A DNA stretch of 64,000 bases, from contig JANXWK010000057.1 of NCBI GenBank assembly GCA_025351165.1, forward strand, positions 1 to 64,000. The letters are read 5' to 3'. The notes under the pieces were generated by a model. That model had not been told where the DNA came from. It saw only the letters and a program-made list of their open reading frames with translations, and made no database searches. The translations under genes and the position numbers were made by a program. This DNA comes from Hyphomicrobiales bacterium. Lineage in GTDB: Bacteria > Pseudomonadota > Alphaproteobacteria > Rhizobiales > Beijerinckiaceae. Position 1 is the first letter of the stretch. Every line of letters starts with the position of its first letter. This document shows, one piece after another, positions 20,031 to 27,929 of this stretch.

Positions 20031-20444
20031 ATGTTACAACCTAAAAAAACTAAATTTCGAAAGCAGTTTAAAGGCCGTATTTCTGGCGTGGCCAAAGGTG
20101 GGTTTCAGCTAGATTTCGGTGAGTTTGGTCTGAAGGCTTTAGAGCCAGAGCGTGTGACTGCACGTCAGATTGAAGCTGCGCGTCGGGCTTTAACCCGCAA
20201 TATGAAGCGTGCTGGACGTGTTTGGATACGCATCTTTCCAGATGTTCCTGTATCCAAAAAGCCTACAGAAGTTCGTATGGGTAAGGGTAAAGGTGCACCT
20301 GAATTCTGGGCTGCTAAAATTAAGCCAGGTCGCATTATGTTTGAAGTTGGTGGTGTTCCTGTAAACATTGCAAGAGAATCTTTATTATTGGCAGCTGCAA
20401 AACTGCCAATAAAAACCCGTTTTGTTCAACGCATTGTAGAGTAG
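20031..20444 (+). CDS. rplP: 50S ribosomal protein L16 (uL16)
   Basis: L16 (137 residues) helps to position the tRNA acceptor end in the A site. The start [19 protein letters not shown] and the loop [20 protein letters not shown] are standard. The ribosome binding site is AAGGCGGAGA. Confidence 0.99.
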   Translation: MLQPKKTKFRKQFKGRISGVAKGGFQLDFGEFGLKALEPERVTARQIEAARRALTRNMKRAGRVWIRIFPDVPVSKKPTEVRMGKGKGAPEFWAAKIKPGRIMFEVGGVPVNIARESLLLAAAKLPIKTRFVQRIVE

Positions 20445-20457
20445 GAGAGCCGTAGTT

Positions 20458-20676
20458 ATGAAATCAAAGCAACGTTTATCTGATCTCAAGGTAATGACAA
20501 AGGATCAGCTTCAAGACGAACTTTTAAAACTCAAAAAAGAGCAATTTAACTTGCGCTTTCAACGTGCTACAGGTCAGCTTGAAAATACTAGTCGAGTTGA
20601 CGTAATTCGCAAGGAAATTGCTCGCATTAAAACGCTTCAAACACAGATGCTTTACTCATCTGTCATAGCAGCGTAA
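20458..20676 (+). CDS. rpmC: 50S ribosomal protein L29 (uL29)
   Basis: L29 (72 residues) is a helical hairpin near the tunnel exit. The family signature [20 protein letters not shown] is present, followed by the conserved [19 protein letters not shown] precedes the ATG. Confidence 0.98.
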   Translation: MKSKQRLSDLKVMTKDQLQDELLKLKKEQFNLRFQRATGQLENTSRVDVIRKEIARIKTLQTQMLYSSVIAA

Positions 20677-20688
20677 GGGATAGAAATT

Positions 20689-20928
20689 ATGCCAAAACGC
20701 ATTCTTCAGGGTGTCGTTGTCAGTGACAAGCAGGACAAGACAGTTGTTGTTAAAGTCGAACGTCGTTTTACTCACCCTCTTTTAAAAAAGACCGTGCGTA
20801 AAACAAAAAACTATCATGCACATGATGAGTCCAATGTGTTCAAGGCAGGTGATGAGGTTTCAATTCAGGAAGCTCGTCCAATATCCAAACTTAAAAGCTG
20901 GGTAGTGATTGATAATATTAAATCCTAG
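20689..20928 (+). CDS. rpsQ: 30S ribosomal protein S17 (uS17)
   Basis: S17 (79 residues) is an OB-fold primary binder of 16S rRNA. The motifs [20 protein letters not shown] and [13 protein letters not shown] are clear. It is the last gene before a 96-base gap that marks the usual S10/spc operon border. Confidence 0.99.
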   Translation: MPKRILQGVVVSDKQDKTVVVKVERRFTHPLLKKTVRKTKNYHAHDESNVFKAGDEVSIQEARPISKLKSWVVIDNIKS

Positions 20929-20945
20929 TTAGTTACTATGTTCCT

Positions 20946-21004
20946 GAAACAATTTATTGTTTCGTCAGACGTAGTCCGGTAAACATACGGTTTTCCGGAA
21001 ACCG
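20946..21004 (+). promoter_or_regulatory. Two stem-loops in the spc leader, before rplN
   Basis: gaaacaat (20946-20953) pairs perfectly with attgtttc (20956-20963). cggttt (20988-20993) pairs with aaaccg (20999-21004). They fill much of the gap between rpsQ and rplN. No T-run follows either, so they look like leader structure rather than terminators. A regulatory role for the spc genes is possible but unproven. Confidence 0.4.
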
Positions 21005-21024
21005 ATCTGGAAGTGAGGTTTAAA

Positions 21025-21393
21025 ATGATACAAATGCAGACTAATCTCGAGGTGGCTGATAATTCTGGAGCCCGTCGAGTAATGTGTATCAAGGTGATTG
21101 GCGGTTCCAAAAGGAAATATGCTGGCGTTGGTGACATTATTGTAGTGTCTATTAAAGAAGCTATACCACGTGGTCGTGTAAAAAAAGGCGATGTAATGAA
21201 GGCTGTCGTTGTTCGTACAGCTAAAGACATACGCCGTATGGATGGTTCAGTTATTCGGTTTGATAAGAATGCTGCCGTCATCATCAATAATCAGAAAGAG
21301 CCAATTGGAACTCGTATCTTCGGACCAGTGCCGCGTGAGCTGCGCAACAAAGGTCACATGAAGATCATTTCCTTGGCACCAGAGGTGCTTTAA
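21025..21393 (+). CDS. rplN: 50S ribosomal protein L14 (uL14)
   Basis: L14 (122 residues) forms bridge B8 and is the docking site of the silencing factor RsfS. The start [18 protein letters not shown] is typical. The ATG at 21025 is chosen over a GTG at 21013, since GAGG at 21015-21018 fits it and the family begins there. It is the first gene of the spc block. Confidence 0.98.
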   Translation: MIQMQTNLEVADNSGARRVMCIKVIGGSKRKYAGVGDIIVVSIKEAIPRGRVKKGDVMKAVVVRTAKDIRRMDGSVIRFDKNAAVIINNQKEPIGTRIFGPVPRELRNKGHMKIISLAPEVL

Positions 21394-21710
21394 TGGCTGC
21401 TAAAATTAAAACAGGCGATAAAATAGTTGTTATTACTGGTCGTGATGCTGGCAAGACAGGTGAGGTAATGCAGGTTCGTCCACATGAAGGGCGTGCACTA
21501 GTTCGTGGTATAAATCTTGTAAAGCGTCACACCAAGCAAACATCCCAAAACGAGGGTGGTATAATTTCAAAAGAAGCTGCTATACAGCTTTCTAACATTG
21601 CCTTCGCCGATCCAAAAGATGGTAAACCAACGCGTGTTGGGTTTAAAGTGCTTGATGACGGTCGCAAAGTTAGATTTGCTAAGCGCTCTGGAGATTTAAT
21701 CGATGCTTAA
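21393..21710 (+). CDS. rplX: 50S ribosomal protein L24 (uL24)
   Basis: L24 (105 residues) is an assembly initiator with a KOW motif ([20 protein letters not shown]). It starts on the last base of the rplN stop (TAATG) and its end overlaps rplE by 8 bases. There is therefore no L24-L5 intergenic space, which is where E. coli S8 binds to repress the spc operon. Confidence 0.99.
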   Translation: MAAKIKTGDKIVVITGRDAGKTGEVMQVRPHEGRALVRGINLVKRHTKQTSQNEGGIISKEAAIQLSNIAFADPKDGKPTRVGFKVLDDGRKVRFAKRSGDLIDA

Positions 21711-22263
21711 CTCTGAAAATTATGAGCCTAGGCTCAAAAAATTCTACCGTGATATAATAATTCCTGCGATGACAGAGCAGTTTCGCTACAAAAATTCTTT
21801 ACAAGTACCTCGTCTTGATAAAGTAGTTATCAACATGGGTGTAGGAGAGTCCGTTAATGACTCAAAAAAAGTAGTTTCGGCAGCTGCTGATCTTACATTG
21901 ATTTCTGGCCAGAAGCCAGTTTTAACAAAAGCTAGAAAAGCTATTTCTAACTTCAAGGTTCGTGAAAATATGAACTTAGGAGTCAAGGTTACGCTTCGCA
22001 AAGCTAATATGTTTGAATTTGTTGACCGCCTTGTCACAATTGCACTACCGCGTGTTCGTGATTTTCGCGGTCTAAACAATAAATCTTTTGATGGTCGTGG
22101 CAATTTTGCCATGGGCGTTAAAGAACATCTTGTATTTCCAGAGATTAACTATGATAAGGTTGATCAAATCTGGGGTATGGATATAATCGTTTGCACAACA
22201 GCTAAATCTGATGATGAAGCTCGTGCACTTTTGAAATTATTTAACTTCCCGTTCCGGCAGTAA
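21703..22263 (+). CDS. rplE: 50S ribosomal protein L5 (uL5)
   Basis: L5 (186 residues) binds 5S rRNA and contacts the P-site tRNA. The motifs [30 protein letters not shown] and [12 protein letters not shown] are standard. The start ATG lies inside the end of rplX, which implies coupling. Confidence 0.99.
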   Translation: MLNSENYEPRLKKFYRDIIIPAMTEQFRYKNSLQVPRLDKVVINMGVGESVNDSKKVVSAAADLTLISGQKPVLTKARKAISNFKVRENMNLGVKVTLRKANMFEFVDRLVTIALPRVRDFRGLNNKSFDGRGNFAMGVKEHLVFPEINYDKVDQIWGMDIIVCTTAKSDDEARALLKLFNFPFRQ

Positions 22264-22320
22264 AATAGAGTCAATAATGACTTTTTAATTTAAACGCGGA
22301 CACCAGAAGGAATTGATCGT

Positions 22321-22626
22321 ATGGCCAAAAAAGGTATGATCGAAAAAAACAAATGTCGTATGGCATTAGTAAAGCAATTTGCTGATCGTCGTGCGCGTTT
22401 GAAATCGATTGCTATAGATGAAGCATTGTCATTTGAAGAGCGTTTTGCCGCTCGACTTAAGCTTGCTGAATTACCCCGAAATTCGGCCCCTGGCCGTATA
22501 AAAAATCGCTGCGAAGTATCAGGTCGTCCACGTGCGTTCTACCGCAAGTTAAAGATGAGCCGCATAGCACTTCGTGAACTTGGCAATAAAGGTCTAATAC
22601 CAGGCCTTGTGAAATCTAGCTGGTAA
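22321..22626 (+). CDS. rpsN: 30S ribosomal protein S14 (uS14), zinc-free form
   Basis: S14 (101 residues) belongs to the long type. It lacks the CxxC pairs of the zinc-binding short form and keeps only one Cys, in [10 protein letters not shown]. The C-terminus [12 protein letters not shown]-like block ([19 protein letters not shown]) is typical. AGAAGGAATTGATCGT precedes the ATG. Confidence 0.98.
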   Translation: MAKKGMIEKNKCRMALVKQFADRRARLKSIAIDEALSFEERFAARLKLAELPRNSAPGRIKNRCEVSGRPRAFYRKLKMSRIALRELGNKGLIPGLVKSSW

Positions 22627-22638
22627 GGAGGGCAGACT

Positions 22639-23037
22639 ATGTCTATGACTGATCCTCTTGGAGACATGCTTACACGTATTCGAAATGCTCAAATGCGTCG
22701 AAAAAATCGTGTCGAGACTCCTGGTTCTAAACTTCGTGCCTGTGTCCTAGATGTTCTAGAAACTGAAGGTTACATTCGAGGATATTCAACAACTGATCTA
22801 GGCAATGGCCGTTCGGATTTTGAAATCGAATTAAAGTACTATGATGGTCAACCAGTTATACGCGAAATTTCGCGTGTTTCCAAGCCTGGTCGCCGTGTAT
22901 ACGTTTCTGTTAACAATATGCCTCGTGTGGCCAATGGCCTTGGTATTACGATTGTCTCTACACCTAAAGGTGTTATGGCCGATCATTCTGCTCGCGAAAA
23001 TAATGTTGGCGGTGAAGTCCTCTGTAAAGTCTTTTAA
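22639..23037 (+). CDS. rpsH: 30S ribosomal protein S8 (uS8)
   Basis: S8 (132 residues) binds the central domain of 16S rRNA and is the autogenous repressor of the spc operon in enteric bacteria. The motifs [16 protein letters not shown] and [20 protein letters not shown] are standard. GGAGGGC is a strong ribosome binding site. Confidence 0.99.
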   Translation: MSMTDPLGDMLTRIRNAQMRRKNRVETPGSKLRACVLDVLETEGYIRGYSTTDLGNGRSDFEIELKYYDGQPVIREISRVSKPGRRVYVSVNNMPRVANGLGITIVSTPKGVMADHSARENNVGGEVLCKVF

Positions 23038-23058
23038 CGAGCGAGAAAGGAAAATCAT

Positions 23059-23592
23059 ATGTCTCGTCTCGGTAAAATTGTTATCCTCATCCCTGCTGGA
23101 ACATCTGTTCACTCTGATGGTCAGACGGTTATTGCAAAAAGTCCAAAGGGTGAATTAAGTTATACTGTTCATGATGATGTTGAAGTCATTATTGAAGCTA
23201 GCTCCATAACAACAAAGCCTCGTTTTGAAACAAAACGTGCTAATATGATGTGGGGCACTACACGCGCCCAGATCAATAATATTGTAACTGGTGTGTCTGT
23301 TGGTTTTGCAAAAAAGCTTGAAATTACTGGAGTTGGTTACAAGGCCAACGTTAATGGTAAAGTGCTTGAGTTAGCTCTAGGCTACAGTCATCCTGTTAAT
23401 TATGCTATACCTGCTGACATAACCGTTGTTACGCCAAAGCCGACTGAAATTTTTATTTCAGGCATTGATCGCCAGAAGGTTGGACAGGTTGCAGCTGAAA
23501 TTCGTGATTGGCGTGGACCTGAACCTTACAAAGGCAAAGGCATTAAGTATGAAGGCGAATTCATCTTCCGCAAGGAAGGCAAAAAGAAGTAG
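23059..23592 (+). CDS. rplF: 50S ribosomal protein L6 (uL6)
   Basis: L6 (177 residues) has two similar domains near the factor-binding site. The signature [16 protein letters not shown] is present at the C-terminus, and [15 protein letters not shown] lies in the middle. Ribosome binding site: GAAAGGAAA. Confidence 0.99.
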   Translation: MSRLGKIVILIPAGTSVHSDGQTVIAKSPKGELSYTVHDDVEVIIEASSITTKPRFETKRANMMWGTTRAQINNIVTGVSVGFAKKLEITGVGYKANVNGKVLELALGYSHPVNYAIPADITVVTPKPTEIFISGIDRQKVGQVAAEIRDWRGPEPYKGKGIKYEGEFIFRKEGKKK

Positions 23593-23603
23593 GGAACCGT
23601 AAC

Positions 23604-23966
23604 ATGGCTAAGAATCTAGCAGTGCTGGACCGCCGCAAAGCGCGTGTCCGTACATCTCTCAAGAATGTAGCTTATGGGCGTCCTCGCCTGTCAGTTTTTC
23701 GTTCTAGCAAACAAATATACGCTCAAATAATTGACGACGTTAATGGTTTAACCTTGGTTTCTGCGTCTTCTATAGACAAAAGTATAAAATCATCACTCAA
23801 AACAGGTGCTGACACAGAGGCTGCAAAAACTATTGGTATGTTAATTGCCGAGCGGGCAAAAGCAGCGGGTGTCACCCAAGTTATTTTTGACCGTGGAGCA
23901 TATTTGTTCCATGGTCGTGTAAAGGCTTTGGCTCAAGGTGCAAGAGATGGGGGATTGGAATTTTAA
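23604..23966 (+). CDS. rplR: 50S ribosomal protein L18 (uL18)
   Basis: L18 (120 residues) delivers 5S rRNA to the large subunit together with L5. The motifs [16 protein letters not shown] and [18 protein letters not shown] are typical. An unusual gap of 160 bases follows before rpsE. Confidence 0.99.
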   Translation: MAKNLAVLDRRKARVRTSLKNVAYGRPRLSVFRSSKQIYAQIIDDVNGLTLVSASSIDKSIKSSLKTGADTEAAKTIGMLIAERAKAAGVTQVIFDRGAYLFHGRVKALAQGARDGGLEF

Positions 23967-24045
23967 TTATTTTTTGCTTAGTTTGCATTTAAAATAGATT
24001 AATTATTCCACACCATAGTGTTCTGTTTGTTTGGATTTATGTAAA

Positions 24046-24072
24046 TATAATCAGATGAATTAAATTCATCTG
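24046..24072 (+). promoter_or_regulatory. Possible internal promoter and stem-loop before rpsE
   Basis: In the 160-base gap between rplR and rpsE a perfect TATAAT (24046-24051) is followed at once by a perfect 9-base inverted repeat, cagatgaat (24052-24060) and attcatctg (24064-24072), with a 3-base loop. The -35 region is weak. No T-run follows the stem. A promoter whose transcript begins with a hairpin, or a protein-binding leader, would both fit. Confidence 0.4.
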
Positions 24073-24126
24073 CGGAGCGAGCATGGTCATTCTGGCTCAT
24101 GCGTCAGTAACGAAAAGGGTGCCTAG

Positions 24127-24717
24127 ATGGCGAAAGAACAAAGAGAAGGTGGCGGCAAAAGCGGCAATGACCGCAACCGCAACCGCGAAGAAAAAGTTGA
24201 CAGTGAGTTTATTGATCGCCTTGTGCACATTAATCGTGTTGCCAAAGTTGTCAAAGGCGGTCGTCGTTTTGGTTTTGCAGCATTAGTTGTTGTAGGTGAT
24301 CAAAAAGGTCGTGTTGGCTTTGGTCACGGTAAAGCAAAAGAAGTACCTGAGGCTATCCGTAAAGCAACAGAGAGTGCAAAGCGTGCATTTGTCAGAATTC
24401 CTCTGAAGGAAGGTCGTACACTTCATCACGATGTTCTTGGTCGTCATGGAGCTGGTAAAGTTATACTACGAGCAGCTCCTGCTGGTACAGGCATCATCGC
24501 GGGTGGCCCAATGCGTGCTGTTTTCGAAACTTTAGGCATGCAGGATGTCGTCGCAAAATCACTAGGTTCATCTAATCCGTACAACATGGTTCGCGCTACT
24601 TTTGATGCTTTAATGCACGAAGATAGTCCGCGTACAGTCGCTGCACGTCGTAGTCTCAAGGTGTCGGCTCTTCAAGCCCGTCGCGGAGATTCTGATGGTG
24701 CAGGCGCAGACGCTTAA
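24127..24717 (+). CDS. rpsE: 30S ribosomal protein S5 (uS5)
   Basis: S5 (196 residues) is part of the mRNA entry site and affects accuracy. The motifs [35 protein letters not shown] and [15 protein letters not shown] are standard. The N-terminus is rich in Gly, Asn and Lys, and the tail is slightly extended. Confidence 0.99.
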   Translation: MAKEQREGGGKSGNDRNRNREEKVDSEFIDRLVHINRVAKVVKGGRRFGFAALVVVGDQKGRVGFGHGKAKEVPEAIRKATESAKRAFVRIPLKEGRTLHHDVLGRHGAGKVILRAAPAGTGIIAGGPMRAVFETLGMQDVVAKSLGSSNPYNMVRATFDALMHEDSPRTVAARRSLKVSALQARRGDSDGAGADA

Positions 24718-24729
24718 GGAGTAATAATT

Positions 24730-24933
24730 ATGGATAAAACTCCAATAGCAGAAGCTAAGATGCTCAAAGTTGAACAGTATGGAAGCGCAATTCGTCGTCC
24801 ATCCATCCAGATGAAAACTTTAGTTGGCCTGGGTTTGGGTCGTATTGGTTCATCCAAAGTGTTAGTTGATACTGATTCAACACGTGGTATGATCGCTAAA
24901 GTTGCGCACATGGTGCGCATCGTAAAAGCGTAA
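24730..24933 (+). CDS. rpmD: 50S ribosomal protein L30 (uL30)
   Basis: L30 (67 residues) is a small beta-alpha protein. The signature [18 protein letters not shown] and the block [15 protein letters not shown] are clear. AAGGAGTAATAATT precedes the ATG. Confidence 0.98.
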   Translation: MDKTPIAEAKMLKVEQYGSAIRRPSIQMKTLVGLGLGRIGSSKVLVDTDSTRGMIAKVAHMVRIVKA

Positions 24934-24943
24934 GGAGGATCAC

Positions 24944-25420
24944 ATGAAGCTCAATGATTTGAGAGATAATCCTGGTGCTACTGGCGAGCGCATGCGCGTT
25001 GGTCGCGGTATTGGTTCAGGCAAGGGTAAAACTGGTGGACGCGGTGTAAAGGGCCAGAAAGCTCGTACGGGTGTTCGAATCAAGGGTTTTGAGGGTGGGC
25101 AGATGCCATTGCATCGCCGTCTTCCTAAACGAGGCTTTAACAATATCCATGCGCTTGACTTAAACGAAGTCAATCTTGGTCGCATACAGCAGGCCATAGA
25201 GTTAAACAGGCTGGATGGCTCAGCTACAGTAACTGCTGCAACATTGGTTGAAGCAGGAGTTTTGGCACGTGTCAGAGACGGCGTTAAAATCTTAGGTCAG
25301 GGTGAGCTTAAAGTTAAGCTTTCATTTGAAGTTTTTGGCGCTACGAAAAGTGCATTATCGGCAATTGAAAAACTTGGCGGCTCAGTTAAGTCACTCAGGC
25401 TTGATAATACCACAGTATAA
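24944..25420 (+). CDS. rplO: 50S ribosomal protein L15 (uL15)
   Basis: L15 (158 residues) has the basic Gly-rich N-terminal extension ([20 protein letters not shown]) and the conserved [18 protein letters not shown]. It follows rpmD by 10 bases behind AAGGAGGATC. In most bacteria secY and adk come next; here the operon ends with a terminator. Confidence 0.99.
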   Translation: MKLNDLRDNPGATGERMRVGRGIGSGKGKTGGRGVKGQKARTGVRIKGFEGGQMPLHRRLPKRGFNNIHALDLNEVNLGRIQQAIELNRLDGSATVTAATLVEAGVLARVRDGVKILGQGELKVKLSFEVFGATKSALSAIEKLGGSVKSLRLDNTTV

Positions 25421-25440
25421 ATTATTTAGTTTAGGACATA

Positions 25441-25474
25441 AAAAGCCTGGCGTATTACAGCGTCAGGCTTTTTG
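25441..25474 (+). terminator. Intrinsic terminator closing the spc operon
   Basis: aaaagcctggcg (25441-25452) pairs with cgtcaggctttt (25461-25472), with one G-U pair and an 8-base loop, ending in a T-rich tail. It marks a real transcription end right after rplO. Confidence 0.85.
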
Positions 25475-25618
25475 TTTGGTTTCAAAGCTCACTCTTATTT
25501 TGTAATAAGGCTTTCAAACTCTAGTATATAGGTTCAATAGGGTGAAACAGCTCTATTTTTAATGCCTTACATTAATTTATGGTTACATATATACTTAACA
25601 TCAAATTGGAGAGAAAAT

Positions 25619-25843
25619 ATGAATGACAAGTTTAGCCGTTCAAAAGAAATACTTGAGTTCTGTCTAAGACCCTTGATTTCACATAGTCATACTCAAGAGT
25701 ATAAGGATTCATATGCTCGTTTAGAGCATGTAATCAAAACTTATCAGTCGGAAATAGTTAAAAACAAAAATCCTATAATAATTGATTTTTCTCAGATGCG
25801 TACACTTGTTATCAACGAAGACGCTCATGGTGATGATAATTAA
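25619..25843 (+). CDS. Small orphan protein, 74 residues
   Basis: I do not recognise this protein. It is charged, soluble and probably helical in its first half (residues 1-48). It has no signal peptide, membrane segment or cysteine pair; its single Cys is in EFCLRPL. The ATG at 25619 is supported by GGAGAG at 25608-25613, 5 bases before it; the open frame reaches further up to 25562 without such a site. It lies between the rplO terminator and lpxA, on the same strand and 79 bases before lpxA, so the two may share a transcript. Confidence 0.6.
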   Translation: MNDKFSRSKEILEFCLRPLISHSHTQEYKDSYARLEHVIKTYQSEIVKNKNPIIIDFSQMRTLVINEDAHGDDN

Positions 25844-25922
25844 TTTTAGTTTGGAGCAATTAGCTACACGCATATCTATTATTTGTGCTGACACTAATAA
25901 ACTGGAATAAAGGTTTAATCAA

Positions 25923-26732
25923 ATTTCTAATTATTCTATTCATCCTTCAAGTGTTGTTAGTTCTGGTGCTGAAATTGGGGAAGGCGTTGAAATTGGCCCA
26001 TTCTGTCATGTTGGACCGAATGTTTCTCTTGAAACTGGAGTACGTTTGATCAGTCATGTTGTGATTGCTGGACACACTTCTATTGGCGCCAGAACAAGGA
26101 TTTTTCCTTTTGCTTCACTTGGACATGAACCTCAAGATTTAAAGTTTTCAGGCGAGATATCAAACCTTATAATTGGTGCAGATTGTACCATTCGTGAGGG
26201 TGTAACGATGAATCCTGGAACTTTAGGGGGAGGTTTACTGACTAAAGTGGGAGATAAATGCTTATTTCTTGCAAATTCCCATGTTGCTCATGACTGTCAT
26301 ATCGGTAATGAAACTATTTTTTCAAACAATGTTATGCTTGCTGGACACTGTAGGGTAGGCGATCAAGTTATTATTGGTGGTGGTGCCGGCATTCATCAAT
26401 TTGTACGCATAGGTCAACATGCATTTATTGGTGGACTTGCAGGTGTGGAAAATGATGTTATTCCATATGGAATGGCACTTGGAAATCGCGCGTACCTTGC
26501 AGGCTTAAATATAATAGGCTTAAAAAGACGAGCTTTTAGCCGTGAAGAAATTCATCAATTGCGCGCAGTTTATAGACTTTTATTTGCTGATGAAGGCACC
26601 CTCAAAGAGCGGTTAGATGATGTTACGGAAGAATACAGTCATCTTGCACATGTTAATGAAATTCTAGATTTTATACGTAAAGGTCAAAATAGAGCCATAT
26701 GTGTGCCAAGATCTTCAAAAGAGTTATCTTAG
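25923..26732 (+). CDS. lpxA: UDP-N-acetylglucosamine acyltransferase LpxA, probable AUU start
   Basis: LpxA adds the first 3-hydroxyacyl chain in lipid A synthesis. The left-handed beta-helix hexapeptides run through the protein, and the catalytic block SHVAHDC has the active His at about residue 123, with LAGH and GIHQF following. The only ordinary start codon in frame is TTG at 26046, but that would remove about 41 residues of conserved beta-helix (SIHPSSVV, IGPFCHVGP). The frame upstream is open to a stop at 25908 and contains no ATG, GTG or TTG. ATT at 25923 has AAAGG at 25909-25913, 9 bases before it, and would give M-SNYSIHP, like known LpxA starts, and a normal 269 residues. The usual partners lpxD and fabZ are not upstream. 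Confidence 0.9.
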   Translation: MSNYSIHPSSVVSSGAEIGEGVEIGPFCHVGPNVSLETGVRLISHVVIAGHTSIGARTRIFPFASLGHEPQDLKFSGEISNLIIGADCTIREGVTMNPGTLGGGLLTKVGDKCLFLANSHVAHDCHIGNETIFSNNVMLAGHCRVGDQVIIGGGAGIHQFVRIGQHAFIGGLAGVENDVIPYGMALGNRAYLAGLNIIGLKRRAFSREEIHQLRAVYRLLFADEGTLKERLDDVTEEYSHLAHVNEILDFIRKGQNRAICVPRSSKELS

Positions 26733-26759
26733 AAAGTATCACTTTAAAGCTAATATCAT

Positions 26760-27929
26760 ATGAGCCTTACATCTACTCAGTATAAAAAAGTATTCATAAT
26801 CGCTGGTGAAACATCGGGCGATCACCTGGGCGCCAGTCTTATGAAAGCTGTGCATGATCTTCATTCATCAATAGAATTTATTGGTGTTGGAGGGGTGGAA
26901 ATGCAGTCCTTAAAAGGTTTTAATAGTCTTTTTCCCTTATCAGATATTGCAGTCATGGGCTTTTTACCTGTAATTTTAAAGTTACCAACTTTGGTTCAGC
27001 GTATTAATCAGACGGTCAAAGCTGTAATTGTGAGTAGGCCTGATCTTTTGATTATTGTTGACAGCCCAGATTTTACACATCGTGTTGCAAAAAAACTTCG
27101 TAAATCCTTGCCGCACATTCCTATTTTAAATTATGTTTCACCCACAGTTTGGGCATGGAGAGAGGGCAGGGCAAAAAAAATGCGCCCTTATGTTGATCAT
27201 CTCTTAGCCTTGTTGCCGTTTGAACCTGCTGTACATTTACGCTTGAAAGGCCCTGAATGTACTTACGTAGGACACCCATTGATTGAACGGTTGAGCGAGT
27301 TTCAGCCAAATAATTCAGAGATAAAAATACGCGAGAGAGATCCACCTCAAATTCTTATACTTCCTGGCAGCCGTCATGCAGAAGTTGACCGTTTAATGCC
27401 AATATTTGGTGAAGCTGTGGCTTTGATTGCAGCAAAAAAGCCAAATACTGTCTTTGTTTTGCCAGCTGTTGCGCATCTTAAAAACGATATAATTAAACTT
27501 GTAGAAGACTGGAAAATTAAACCTGAAATTATTTATGGGCAAACCGCTAAACTTGCTGCTTTTAGAACAGCAAGAGCAGCTATTGCTGCTTCTGGTACTG
27601 TAACTCTGGAGCTTGCTTTAGGTAAAATACCAATGATTACAGCTTATAAAGTGTCTATTCTCGAAGAAATGATTATAAAAACTTTAGTTAAGGTACAATC
27701 TGCAATTTTGCCAAATCTCATTATAAACCGTCAATTTATTCCAGAGTTTCTTCAAAAAAAATGTACCGCTGAAAACATTAGTAGTAGCCTGTTAAACATT
27801 TTGCCTGACGGAAAAGAGCGTAGATCTCAACTTGATGGTTTTGACGAAGTTTTAAAGATTATGCAGGTTAATGGTGGGCATCCAAGCGTAAATGCGGCTA
27901 AAATCGCTTTATCAATGCTGAAAATTTAA
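26760..27929 (+). CDS. lpxB: Lipid-A-disaccharide synthase LpxB
   Basis: LpxB joins UDP-2,3-diacylglucosamine and lipid X to form the lipid A disaccharide at the inner membrane. The protein has 389 residues and shows AGETSGDHLGA at the N-terminus, SPTVWAWREGRAKKM in the middle, YVGHPL and the nucleotide-binding block LPGSRHAEV. It follows lpxA by 27 bases. In many alphaproteobacteria lpxI lies between the two; here it does not. The 3' end overlaps that of the minus-strand gene by 4 bases. Confidence 0.98.
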   Translation: MSLTSTQYKKVFIIAGETSGDHLGASLMKAVHDLHSSIEFIGVGGVEMQSLKGFNSLFPLSDIAVMGFLPVILKLPTLVQRINQTVKAVIVSRPDLLIIVDSPDFTHRVAKKLRKSLPHIPILNYVSPTVWAWREGRAKKMRPYVDHLLALLPFEPAVHLRLKGPECTYVGHPLIERLSEFQPNNSEIKIRERDPPQILILPGSRHAEVDRLMPIFGEAVALIAAKKPNTVFVLPAVAHLKNDIIKLVEDWKIKPEIIYGQTAKLAAFRTARAAIAASGTVTLELALGKIPMITAYKVSILEEMIIKTLVKVQSAILPNLIINRQFIPEFLQKKCTAENISSSLLNILPDGKERRSQLDGFDEVLKIMQVNGGHPSVNAAKIALSMLKI

